A DNA stretch of 64,000 bases from Aequorivita capsosiphonis DSM 23843. Its GTDB lineage: Bacteria; Bacteroidota; Bacteroidia; Flavobacteriales; Flavobacteriaceae. The DNA lies in contig NZ_AUBG01000020.1 in NCBI RefSeq assembly GCF_000429125.1, positions 1 to 64,000 of the forward strand, read 5' to 3'. Below, piece by piece: positions 43,782 through 51,356 of this stretch (its first letter is position 1; each line of letters opens with the position of its first letter). The notes under the pieces are model-generated. The model searched no databases and was not told where the DNA came from. It was given only the letters and a program-made list of their open reading frames with translations. Made by a program: the position numbers and the translations under genes.

Positions 43782-44036
43782 ATGAACATTGCTGAAAGAA
43801 AAATAAAATTGGTCGAGAAAATTCTTCGCTTAGTAAACGCTGAAAATGTTGCACGTTTTGAAGAGATATTGGAAAATGAATCTTTAGAAAGTTCCACCGT
43901 AGTTGCACACACCGTTAATGAGCGAGAAATTACACTAAAAGAATATCGTGAAAAAAATGAACGAGCGGAGACTAGTTATGCAGAAGGAAAATTCAAAACA
44001 TCGGAAGAGATAAAAGATAAATTTAAGTCCAAATAA
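43782..44036 (+). CDS. Putative antitoxin of a type II toxin-antitoxin pair
   Basis: 84 residues, charged, helical. The N-terminus MNIAERKIKLVEKILRLVN and the C-terminal half (EITLKEYREKNERAETSYAE ... TSEEIKDKF) match the short antitoxin-like proteins that accompany RelE/ParE toxins in Flavobacteria; the toxin gene follows after 9 bases. No DNA-binding domain is certain. It should neutralise the toxin and perhaps repress the pair. Confidence 0.75.
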   Translation: MNIAERKIKLVEKILRLVNAENVARFEEILENESLESSTVVAHTVNEREITLKEYREKNERAETSYAEGKFKTSEEIKDKFKSK

Positions 44037-44045
44037 GAGGAAGCA

Positions 44046-44354
44046 ATGAATGACAGGGTAAAAAGCATTCATTGGTCTTTTGAAGCAGATGCAGATCTAA
44101 GTGAAATTTTTGAATATTATTTAAAACATGCTCCGGATAACGCATCAAAGAATATATTGGATTTGATTTCCGAAACTGAAAAAATAGTTTTCACTAAACA
44201 ATGGCAAGTTGATGAATTTGATTCTACGTGTAGAAGAATAATTATTAAAAGAAAATTTCGTGTGGTTTATAAAATTATTGATGACGTAATTTTGATTACC
44301 GCCGTTTATCCCACCAAGAAAAATCCTGAATATTTTAGAAAATCCAAGCAATGA
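44046..44354 (+). CDS. RelE/ParE family toxin
   Basis: 102 residues. The pattern IHWSFEADADLSEIFEYYL (N-terminal strand and helix), TCRRIIIKRKFRVVYKIIDDVILITAVYPTKKNPE (antiparallel strands with the R/K-rich core and final aromatic) is that of the RelE/ParE superfamily. It could act as an mRNA interferase or gyrase poison; the sequence alone does not distinguish these. The gene is 9 bases behind its antitoxin and overlaps the DUF6624 gene by 4 bases. Confidence 0.88.
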   Translation: MNDRVKSIHWSFEADADLSEIFEYYLKHAPDNASKNILDLISETEKIVFTKQWQVDEFDSTCRRIIIKRKFRVVYKIIDDVILITAVYPTKKNPEYFRKSKQ

Positions 44355-45265
44355 AATTGGCTTTACTTCCTCTTCTTCTTTTTGTTCTTTTCAGTTGTTC
44401 GGTAAACAAAAAATCAGAATGTAATTATATTACAGATTACTATCAAACAATTTATAAAGCAGATTACGAGTTTGAAACTGGTAATTATCAAAAAGCATTT
44501 GATCTATATCAATCTGCTTTTAATTCCTGCGAACCCATAACAACGTTGGGTTATAACGAAATTGCAAATTTCGCAGAAACAACTTCCGTTCTAAAAAAGT
44601 ACGATTTGACTTTTGAGTATTTGAAAAAATCAATTCTGGAAGGTTCAAAATTAAGTAGGTTTCAAAATAATACAAATTTTGAGGAATTTATGGTTTCAAA
44701 ATATGGAAAGCAATTAGAAGAGGAATACGACACTTTACACAGTCAGTTTATGGATAACATTGACTTAAAGCTGAGGAACGAGTTAATTTTAATGCGGTAT
44801 GCCGATCAAGGAGTTAGGAGCAAAGGTTCTGAGGCGGATTGGACAAAAGTTGACAGTATTGACAAATTACACGAAAAAAGATTAATCGAGCTTTTTGAAA
44901 ACCAGGGTTTTCCTAATGATGACATGGTTGGTCCGCCTTCATTAGACGGTAGACAAATCGATATTGGCCCTTTGTTGCTCCATACAGCTGACAGCATTCG
45001 TTTGAATTATTTCGTGCCCAAAGTCAGGGAATTTGTGCGAAAAGGAAAGGCATCACCACATTATATTGGTATTATGATTGACCAATATTATTTATATAAT
45101 AAGGAACCCCAAATCTATGGTACTTACACAACACAAAGTGGTGGATATGCAACCATGATAAAGGATTTAAAAAAAGTGGATAGCAATAGAATTTCTATTG
45201 GTTTAGCACCTTTGGAATTAAAACAAAAAAAGGATAGTTTAATTAAAATTAAGTACGGATTTTAG
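44351..45265 (+). CDS. DUF6624-type lipoprotein
   Basis: 304 residues. Lipobox LFSCS (Cys near residue 16). The first half has TPR-like helices (YEFETGNYQKAFDLYQSAFN), and the second half matches the DUF6624 pattern: LRNELILMRYADQGVRSK, VDSIDKLHEKRLIELFENQGFP, LLLHTADS and QIYGTYTTQ. The fold is of unknown function and is often found in small accessory gene groups. Start overlaps the toxin stop by 4 bases, so it may be transcribed with the toxin pair. Its position directly before pbpC is unusual. Confidence 0.8.
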   Translation: MKLALLPLLLFVLFSCSVNKKSECNYITDYYQTIYKADYEFETGNYQKAFDLYQSAFNSCEPITTLGYNEIANFAETTSVLKKYDLTFEYLKKSILEGSKLSRFQNNTNFEEFMVSKYGKQLEEEYDTLHSQFMDNIDLKLRNELILMRYADQGVRSKGSEADWTKVDSIDKLHEKRLIELFENQGFPNDDMVGPPSLDGRQIDIGPLLLHTADSIRLNYFVPKVREFVRKGKASPHYIGIMIDQYYLYNKEPQIYGTYTTQSGGYATMIKDLKKVDSNRISIGLAPLELKQKKDSLIKIKYGF

Positions 45266-45289
45266 AAAGGAGACCAATGTGAGAATAGT

Positions 45290-47647
45290 ATGAATAATAA
45301 AACCGTCTCTTTTTTAAAAACCCATAAAATAAGACTGAGCATCCTACTGATTTTATTTCTGGCTTGGCTATTCTGTTTGCCCTCTCCATTATTCAACGTT
45401 CCCACTGCAACCGTTGCAGAAAGCAGCAGCGGAGAAATGCTCGGCGCGCGAATTGCCGACGATGGCCAATGGCGATTTCCAGAAATGGATTCCGTGCCGG
45501 AACGTTTTGAAAAATGTATTCTATATTTTGAGGATGAGCATTTTTATTGGCATCCCGGCTTTAATCCAGTTTCCATTTCCAAGGCACTTTGGAATAATCT
45601 TACCACTAAATCACGTCGCGGTGGAAGTACAATAACGCAACAGGTAATCAGACTTTCCCGAGAAAATAAAGGTCGGACGTATTTTGAAAAGCTAATTGAA
45701 ATCTTTCAGGCCACGAGATTGGAAGTGGGTTATAAAAAGAAATCCATTCTTAATTTATACGCTTCGTATGCACCCTTTGGTGGAAATGTGGTGGGATTGG
45801 AAACCGCTTCGTGGCGCTATTTCGGACTTCCAGCCAGTGAATTGAGCTGGGGGCAATCTGCAGCTTTGGCGGTGCTTCCAAATGCGCCATCGCTAATTTT
45901 TCCCGGTAAAAATGAAGCTATTCTTAAGAAGAAAAGAGATGTGTTATTGCTAAAACTTTTTCAGAATAAAGTAATTGACAAAACAACTTATCAATTGGCA
46001 TTGGACGAAAAGCTACCTGGAAAACCACTGCCACTTCCTGAATTCGCGCCACATTTAACTGAAAAAATTAGAAAAGAACATCGCGGGAAACGTATTGAAA
46101 CCACCATTGATTTTTCGCTTCAACAAAAGCTCAATAATATTGTTAAAGAACATCATTATTTATTGCGTCAAAATCAAATTCATAATATTGCAGTATTGGT
46201 GATGGACGTTGATACGCGTGAAGTTTTGGGTTATGTGGGTAATTCCCCAACTAATAGTGAGCATAATAATTATGTCAATATTATCGAGAGATCACGAAGT
46301 ACGGGAAGTATTCTAAAACCATTTCTTTTTGCATCGGTATTGGATGCTGGAGAGATTCTTCCCAATACATTGGTTGCGGATATTCCCACAACGGTAAATG
46401 GTTACAGTCCAGAAAATTTCGACAAGAAGTTTAATGGTGCGGTGCCTGCAAGTTCAGCCTTATCACGTTCCTTGAATATTCCGGCAGTTAGAATGTTACG
46501 AGACTTCGGACTTCAACGATTTTATAATATTTTGAAGAAAACCAATCAAAAAGCTATCGATAAGCCTGCAGATTATTACGGCCTGTCGATGATTCTTGGG
46601 GGTGCGGAAAGCAGCTTGTGGAATCTAACTAAAGCCTATGCCGGAATGGCTTCAACATTAAATTTCTTCAATACTTCGTCTAGTGAATATCGACAGAATG
46701 AATATATGGAACCTATTTATGTGAAAGATTCTGAAGAACTCTCATTTGGAAAAACTAGTCAAAAACCCTCAGTTTGGAATGCTGGAGCCATTTATGAAAC
46801 TTTCGATGCGATGCAAAACGTAAACCGACCAATGGGTGAAGAAAGCTGGGAATTTTTCAATAGTAGTCAACCTATTGCTTGGAAAACCGGAACAAGTTAC
46901 GGATTTAAGGATGCCTGGGCCATTGGAGTTACCCCAAAATACGCCATCGGAATTTGGGTAGGAAATGCCAGTGGCGAAGGCCGACCGGGATTAACGGGTT
47001 TACAAGCTGCGGCACCTATTTTGTTTGATGTTTTAAATGTGCTACCAAAAAGTGGGTGGTTCCAAATTCCTTATGACGAATTGGTAGAAGCCGAAATTTG
47101 TGCCAAAAGCGGACATCTCGCCGGACTTTTTTGCGAAGAAACAAAGATGGAATGGATTCCAAAAAACGGTATTCGAACTGAAGCCTGTCCGTATCATCAA
47201 ACCGTATTCTTAAACGCTTCAGAAAATCATCGAGTAAATTCTTCCTGTTATCCGCTTTCAGAAATGAAGCAGAAAAATTGGTTTACACTGCCGCCGGTTA
47301 TGGAATATTATTACGCCTCACTTCATCCAGAATACAAACCTTTACCTCCTTTTGCGCCAGATTGTTTAAAAGCTGGGGAAAGCTTGATGGCGTTTATTTA
47401 TCCGAAGAAGAATGAAACCGTTTTACTTCCGAAAAACTTTGATGAAAATGTGAATGAAGTGATATTTAAACTTGCACATCGTTCCCCTGAAAATACGGTG
47501 TATTGGTATCTGGATTCCGAATATATAGGAAAGACAGAAACCTTCCACGAATTGGCTGTTTCACCTAAACCTGGCAACTATATCTTAACGGTTGTGGACA
47601 GCGAAGGAAATGAAATAAAGGAGAAGATTGAGGTTGAAAGGTTATGA
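45290..47647 (+). CDS. pbpC: Penicillin-binding protein 1C
   Basis: 785 residues. Signal anchor (about 15-32), GT51 domain with Glu81 in YFEDEHFYWHPGF and GGSTITQQVIRLSRE, transpeptidase domain with Ser340 in TGSILKPF (SxxK), SRSLN (SxN) and WKTGTSYG (KTG), and the C-terminal BiPBP_C domain (about 690-785). It polymerises and possibly crosslinks peptidoglycan; with the alpha-2-macroglobulin it is proposed to repair the wall after damage. The usual direct adjacency of the two genes is broken here by three genes. Confidence 0.96.
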   Translation: MNNKTVSFLKTHKIRLSILLILFLAWLFCLPSPLFNVPTATVAESSSGEMLGARIADDGQWRFPEMDSVPERFEKCILYFEDEHFYWHPGFNPVSISKALWNNLTTKSRRGGSTITQQVIRLSRENKGRTYFEKLIEIFQATRLEVGYKKKSILNLYASYAPFGGNVVGLETASWRYFGLPASELSWGQSAALAVLPNAPSLIFPGKNEAILKKKRDVLLLKLFQNKVIDKTTYQLALDEKLPGKPLPLPEFAPHLTEKIRKEHRGKRIETTIDFSLQQKLNNIVKEHHYLLRQNQIHNIAVLVMDVDTREVLGYVGNSPTNSEHNNYVNIIERSRSTGSILKPFLFASVLDAGEILPNTLVADIPTTVNGYSPENFDKKFNGAVPASSALSRSLNIPAVRMLRDFGLQRFYNILKKTNQKAIDKPADYYGLSMILGGAESSLWNLTKAYAGMASTLNFFNTSSSEYRQNEYMEPIYVKDSEELSFGKTSQKPSVWNAGAIYETFDAMQNVNRPMGEESWEFFNSSQPIAWKTGTSYGFKDAWAIGVTPKYAIGIWVGNASGEGRPGLTGLQAAAPILFDVLNVLPKSGWFQIPYDELVEAEICAKSGHLAGLFCEETKMEWIPKNGIRTEACPYHQTVFLNASENHRVNSSCYPLSEMKQKNWFTLPPVMEYYYASLHPEYKPLPPFAPDCLKAGESLMAFIYPKKNETVLLPKNFDENVNEVIFKLAHRSPENTVYWYLDSEYIGKTETFHELAVSPKPGNYILTVVDSEGNEIKEKIEVERL

Positions 47648-47650
47648 AGG

Positions 47651-47782
47651 TTGGGCTAAAGCCCAATTTAAAATGCTGTCTTTTTAACCCCGGGCTAAAG
47701 CCGCGGGGTAATTTTTGAGAGAATATCCCCCAGCTTTAGCTGGGGGATAATTATGATATAAATGAATCGGGCTTTAGCCCAA
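47651..47782. repeat. Cluster of REP-like GGGCTAAAGCCC palindromes
   Basis: Four palindromes in 132 bases: TTGGGCTAAAGCCCAA (47651-47666), CCCCGGGCTAAAGCCGCGGGG (47688-47708), ATCCCCCAGCTTTAGCTGGG extending to 47748, and TCGGGCTTTAGCCCAA (47767-47782). Alternating orientation of GCTAAAGC/GCTTTAGC resembles the REP/RAYT type. No transposase gene is near. Relatives at 60905-60989. Confidence 0.85.
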
Positions 47783-47820
47783 TAGTTAGATTCACTAATC
47801 AGTCTTTGACAATTTAGGAC

Positions 47821-47855
47821 AAAAAAAAGAGGCTACCAATTAAGGCAGCCTCTTT
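47821..47855. terminator. Bidirectional terminator pbpC / T9SS gene
   Basis: AGAGGCT (47828-47834) pairs with AGCCTCT (47847-47853), extended by ACC/GGC, with A- and T-runs on the two sides; suits both convergent genes. Confidence 0.8.
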
Positions 47856-47877
47856 ATTATGATGAATTCTGAAGGAA

Positions 47878-49368
47878 TTATTTTTTTACAAAACGCACAA
47901 CGTTTGTTTTGTTTTCAGAATTTAGTTTTAATAGATATGTTCCTTGAGCCAAAGCTGAAACATCAATGTTACCTGATTTTTGAATTTCTGAGGTGTAAAC
48001 TTTTTTACCTAGAACATCAAAAATTTCAAGTTGATAAGTTGGTGAAGCATCACTTAATTCAACAGTAATTTGTTCGTTTGCAGGATTTGGGTAAAGACGG
48101 AATTCTACATTTTGAAAATCTTCAGTTCCTACCATTCCATCATTTAGGAAACGGGTAACCACAAATTCTGATTCGGTTCCGGAAAAAGTATAAAAATCAC
48201 CAGCCAAGATTATTTTTTCATCTGCCTGAAGTGCAATAGCTCGTCCATAATCTTCAAGACCCACATTGTCTATACTTACCATTCCCTCATCTCCAAAGCT
48301 AAAATCTGGGAAACCATCTGTGGTAAATCTAACCATGGCCATTTTATATTCCCCATTAAATGTAGTAGATCCAACTAAAATTGGTTTCTCATCGGCCTGC
48401 AAAACCATACCAGAAGTATAATTAGCACCATCTACCAATCGTGCAGTACCCGCACCATCATTTCCATAAGAAGTATCAATACTACCATCCGTATTCAATC
48501 TTGCTACAAAAAAATCGTGTCGCTGTTGGGCGTTTGCGATCCATTTATGGCCCGCAATCAAGATTTTTCCATCACTCTGAATGGCAAGACTTTCACCAAA
48601 ATCGTTCCAGGCACCTACATTAAATATCACCTTCCCATTTATTCCGAAGGAATTATCTGCAGAGCCATCCATATTAAGTCTTGCAGCAGTTACTTGAAAA
48701 CGATTGTTGCCATTAAGTCCAAAGCCAGAGATTACAATTTTTCCATCATTTTGAACGGCCATATCTGTAGCATAACCCGATGCATTATCAAATGTAAGAA
48801 CAGACCATCCATCAACACCAAAAGTAGTATCTACGCTACCATCTGCATTAAATTTGGCTACCGTAAAATTTTCATTTCTATAACCAGTCATCAATATTTT
48901 ACCATCGTCTAATAATGACATTGCTTCTGCCACATCATTTTCTGCCGTGGTGATATAAGAAACTCCGTTTATGCCGAAGGTATCATCAAAACTACCATCT
49001 TCATTAAGCCTAACGAGAGCAAAGTTTCCTGAAACATCGTCCCAAGTACGTCCGCCTATAATGATTTTTCCATCGGGTTGTTGTACAAGATCCATAATAA
49101 AGGATTTAAGTGGGCCCACATTGAAGCGTAAAGTTCCGGCATCACCGAAAGTCGAATCTAAAGAGCCATCTGTATTGTATCTGGCAATCGTCATCTGATA
49201 AGTTGATGGGGTTCCGGCATCACCGGCAACTAAAATTTTTCCATCGGCTTGAACTATGGTAGTTGATACATTATTATACTTTGGGGAGATTGCCGTTGTA
49301 ACAATTCCATCAGTTCCAAAAGTTGGATCCAAAACGCCAGATTGCGCGTTGGTAATTGTAACTGACAT
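47878..49368 (-). CDS. Delta-60 repeat protein with T9SS type A sorting domain
   Basis: 496 codons from the ATG at 49368. At least seven repeats of about 55 residues with the hallmark D-x-x-FG-x-x-G (LDPTFGTDG, LDSTFGDAG, FDDTFGING, VDTTFGVDG) and QPDGKIIIGG strands; then a C-terminal sorting domain, FRLYPNPANEQITVEL ... GTYLLKLNSENKT, for secretion by the Por (T9SS) system. The N-terminus is defective: the ORF begins at SVTITNAQ, the end of a signal peptide; the missing part (MNK-like) is in another frame upstream at 49403. Secreted or surface protein; function unknown. Confidence 0.88.
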   Translation of the reverse strand: MSVTITNAQSGVLDPTFGTDGIVTTAISPKYNNVSTTIVQADGKILVAGDAGTPSTYQMTIARYNTDGSLDSTFGDAGTLRFNVGPLKSFIMDLVQQPDGKIIIGGRTWDDVSGNFALVRLNEDGSFDDTFGINGVSYITTAENDVAEAMSLLDDGKILMTGYRNENFTVAKFNADGSVDTTFGVDGWSVLTFDNASGYATDMAVQNDGKIVISGFGLNGNNRFQVTAARLNMDGSADNSFGINGKVIFNVGAWNDFGESLAIQSDGKILIAGHKWIANAQQRHDFFVARLNTDGSIDTSYGNDGAGTARLVDGANYTSGMVLQADEKPILVGSTTFNGEYKMAMVRFTTDGFPDFSFGDEGMVSIDNVGLEDYGRAIALQADEKIILAGDFYTFSGTESEFVVTRFLNDGMVGTEDFQNVEFRLYPNPANEQITVELSDASPTYQLEIFDVLGKKVYTSEIQKSGNIDVSALAQGTYLLKLNSENKTNVVRFVKK

Positions 49369-49635
49369 TAAAAATAGAATCAGTAGGGATAAAGTTTGTT
49401 CATGTTAAGTTTTTTTAAAATTATTTGTGCGAAGTTATTCCTTTTCTAATCCTATCCTACTAATTTATAGGGTTAAACATATTAAGAATAAAAACCGCCA
49501 CAAGTTGAATAATTTGGTATTTATAAGAATTTATTAATTAGTAAATACGGAATCTGAGAAAATATCATAAAATTTTAAACAATTCTACCTTTTTAATGTA
49601 GATGCTTCCATCTGATAAAAAATAAATTTATTTAA

Positions 49636-49677
49636 CAAACATTTAATATCTGTTTGGTTCGGTATTTTGCGAACCGA
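49636..49677 (+). promoter_or_regulatory. Putative operator: stacked inverted repeats
   Basis: CAAACA (49636-49641) pairs with TGTTTG (49651-49656), and GGTTCG (49656-49661) pairs with CGAACC (49670-49675), extended by TCGGT/ACCGA. They lie directly upstream of and next to the -7 box at 49681, as expected for an autoregulatory site of the GbsR/MarR-type protein encoded next. Confidence 0.6.
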
Positions 49678-49680
49678 TAG

Positions 49681-49688
49681 TATCTTTG
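49681..49688 (+). promoter_or_regulatory. -7 box of the efflux operon
   Basis: TATCTTTG matches TAnnTTTG and is followed by GC, typical of strong Flavobacteria promoters. A TTTG at 49653-49656 could be the -33 element with a 24-base spacing, longer than usual. Confidence 0.65.
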
Positions 49689-49710
49689 CGGCCTGATTAA
49701 AATAAATACT

Positions 49711-50199
49711 TTGGACAGAAAGAACAAATTAATAGAAAAAATGGGAGTGCATCTGGAGCACAAAGAACAATTAGCTCCTTTGGCGGCCCGCATTCTTGCG
49801 GATCTCGTTCTTAAAGGAAAAAAGGGAGAGACTTTTGAAAATCTCGTTTGTGACCTCCAGGCAAGTAAAAGTACGATTTTCACACACCTTACCACATTAC
49901 AAGCTTCCAATAGAATTACCTACTATACAAAACCGGGTGACCGTAAAAAATATTTTATTTTAAGTCCGAATGCCTTAATCCACTCTATGGATGAGATGAT
50001 ACAGAATTGGAATGAGGAGTGCGATATTCACCGAGAGATTGTTAAGTATAAAAAAGAAATAAACGAGAGTTTTCCAGATGATTCTGATGAGAAGTTTGAC
50101 TTAGACTTTCATCACGAATATTTAAATTACTTGGAACAGGCTACTGGTCTTATGCAAAACCTTCGCACAAAATTAATTGAAAACCATAAAAACGACTAA
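49711..50199 (+). CDS. GbsR/MarR-family transcriptional regulator
   Basis: 162 codons from a TTG at 49711, or 152 from the ATG at 49741; the TTG start gives MDRKNKLIEKMGVHLE, typical for this family, and sits 22 bases after the -7 box. Winged helix: LAARILADLVLKGKKGETFENLV, then the recognition helix LQASKSTIFTHLTTLQAS and the wing RKKYFIL. The C-terminal half is a dimerising coiled coil. It precedes the RND efflux genes by 11 bases and probably represses them by binding the inverted repeats upstream. Confidence 0.88.
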   Translation: MDRKNKLIEKMGVHLEHKEQLAPLAARILADLVLKGKKGETFENLVCDLQASKSTIFTHLTTLQASNRITYYTKPGDRKKYFILSPNALIHSMDEMIQNWNEECDIHREIVKYKKEINESFPDDSDEKFDLDFHHEYLNYLEQATGLMQNLRTKLIENHKND

Positions 50200-50210
50200 T
50201 TACATATAAA

Positions 50211-51347
50211 ATGAAAAAAATACAACTCACTTATTTGCTTCCCAGCTTGATGGGCGTCTGCTTATTATTTGCAAGCTGTGGCAATGATAAAGGTCAAGCA
50301 CAAGGTCAAGGTGCTCCACAAGCAATGCCATTTCCCGTAGTTACTATACCTTCAGAAACGGTTACTGCTTATGCTACCTATCCAACCAGTTTGGAGGGTA
50401 TTATAAATAGTGAAGTGCGAGCAAAAGCTTCCGGTTATATTACGAACGTTTTAGTGGACGCAGGTCAAAAGGTAAGAAAGGGACAAACGCTTTTTAAATT
50501 AGAGACCCAATCGTTAAGTCAAGACGCCAGTGCCGCACAAGCAAATGTGAATGCTGCACAAGTTGAGGTGGATAAACTAAAACCTTTAGTTGAAAAAAAT
50601 ATTATTAGTAGTGTTCAATTGGAAACGGCCAAGGCAAAATTGGCTCAAGCTCAAAGTGGTTATAATTCAATTGCAGCAAATATTGGATACGCGACTATAA
50701 AAAGTCCAGTTGATGGTTATGTAGGTGCAATTCCATTTAGAGAAGGAGCTTTGATTAGCCCTACTTCGCAAGTGCCTTTGACTACTGTGGCAGATATAGA
50801 TAAAATATATGCTTTCTTTTCTTTAAATGAAAAGGATTACTTGGATTTCATAGAAACTAATGAGGGCGAGACCTTAGAAGATAAAATAAAGAATTTACCA
50901 AAAGTTCGTTTGATTCTTGCCAATGGAAGTCTTTATGGTCAAGAAGGAACCATTGAAACTATTAATTCTCAAGTAGATCCTTCTACTGGAACTGTTTCTT
51001 TTAGAGCTGTTTTTGATAATCCTAATCATATTCTTTCCAGTGGATACAGTGGAAAAATCCAACTTCCAAAAGTATATACAGATGCAACGGTAGTACCGGC
51101 TTCTTCCACTTATGAAAGACAAGGAGTAACTTATGTATATAAGGTTCAGGGTGATACTTTGGCCGTTTCAAATTCCATAAATATTTTGGATCAAGTGGAT
51201 AATATCATAGTTGTAAAAGACGGTGTGAAACCAGGCGATAAAATTGTTGCCAAAGGCGTTGGAAAATTAAGAGATAAAACACCGATTGTTCCGCAACCAA
51301 TGGAATTTGACAGTATTGCAAAAGGATTAGAAAAAGTATTCAAATAA
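50211..51347 (+). CDS. RND efflux periplasmic adaptor (AcrA/MexA family) lipoprotein
   Basis: 378 residues; lipobox LLFASC (Cys near residue 23), Gln/Ala-rich spacer, lipoyl-like half (GIINSEVRAKASGYITNVLVDAG), a coiled-coil hairpin (SQDASAAQANVNAAQVEVDKL ... AKAKLAQAQSGYNS in part), second lipoyl half (IKSPVDGYVGAI), beta barrel and membrane-proximal domain. Connects the inner membrane pump to the outer membrane channel. Second gene of a four-gene operon (regulator, adaptor, pump, channel), with 9 bases to the pump gene. Confidence 0.95.
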   Translation: MKKIQLTYLLPSLMGVCLLFASCGNDKGQAQGQGAPQAMPFPVVTIPSETVTAYATYPTSLEGIINSEVRAKASGYITNVLVDAGQKVRKGQTLFKLETQSLSQDASAAQANVNAAQVEVDKLKPLVEKNIISSVQLETAKAKLAQAQSGYNSIAANIGYATIKSPVDGYVGAIPFREGALISPTSQVPLTTVADIDKIYAFFSLNEKDYLDFIETNEGETLEDKIKNLPKVRLILANGSLYGQEGTIETINSQVDPSTGTVSFRAVFDNPNHILSSGYSGKIQLPKVYTDATVVPASSTYERQGVTYVYKVQGDTLAVSNSINILDQVDNIIVVKDGVKPGDKIVAKGVGKLRDKTPIVPQPMEFDSIAKGLEKVFK

Positions 51348-51356
51348 GAAGAAACT

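Larger units (their letters stand above)
49369..49710. other. Divergent intergenic region with promoter and operator
   Basis: 342 bases. It contains the out-of-frame start of the T9SS gene (ATG at 49401-49403 on the minus strand) and, at the other end, the regulatory region of the efflux operon (49636-49688). The middle, 49420-49620, is AT-rich and shows no gene. Confidence 0.6.

Noticed and set aside
43782-45265. Integrated mobile element with att sites around the toxin-antitoxin and DUF6624 genes
   Set aside because: No integrase or transposase and no matching direct repeats were found at both boundaries; only upstream repeats are evident.
47651-47782. CRISPR array
   Set aside because: The units are palindromes of unequal sequence and alternate in orientation, spacing varies, and no cas gene is present.
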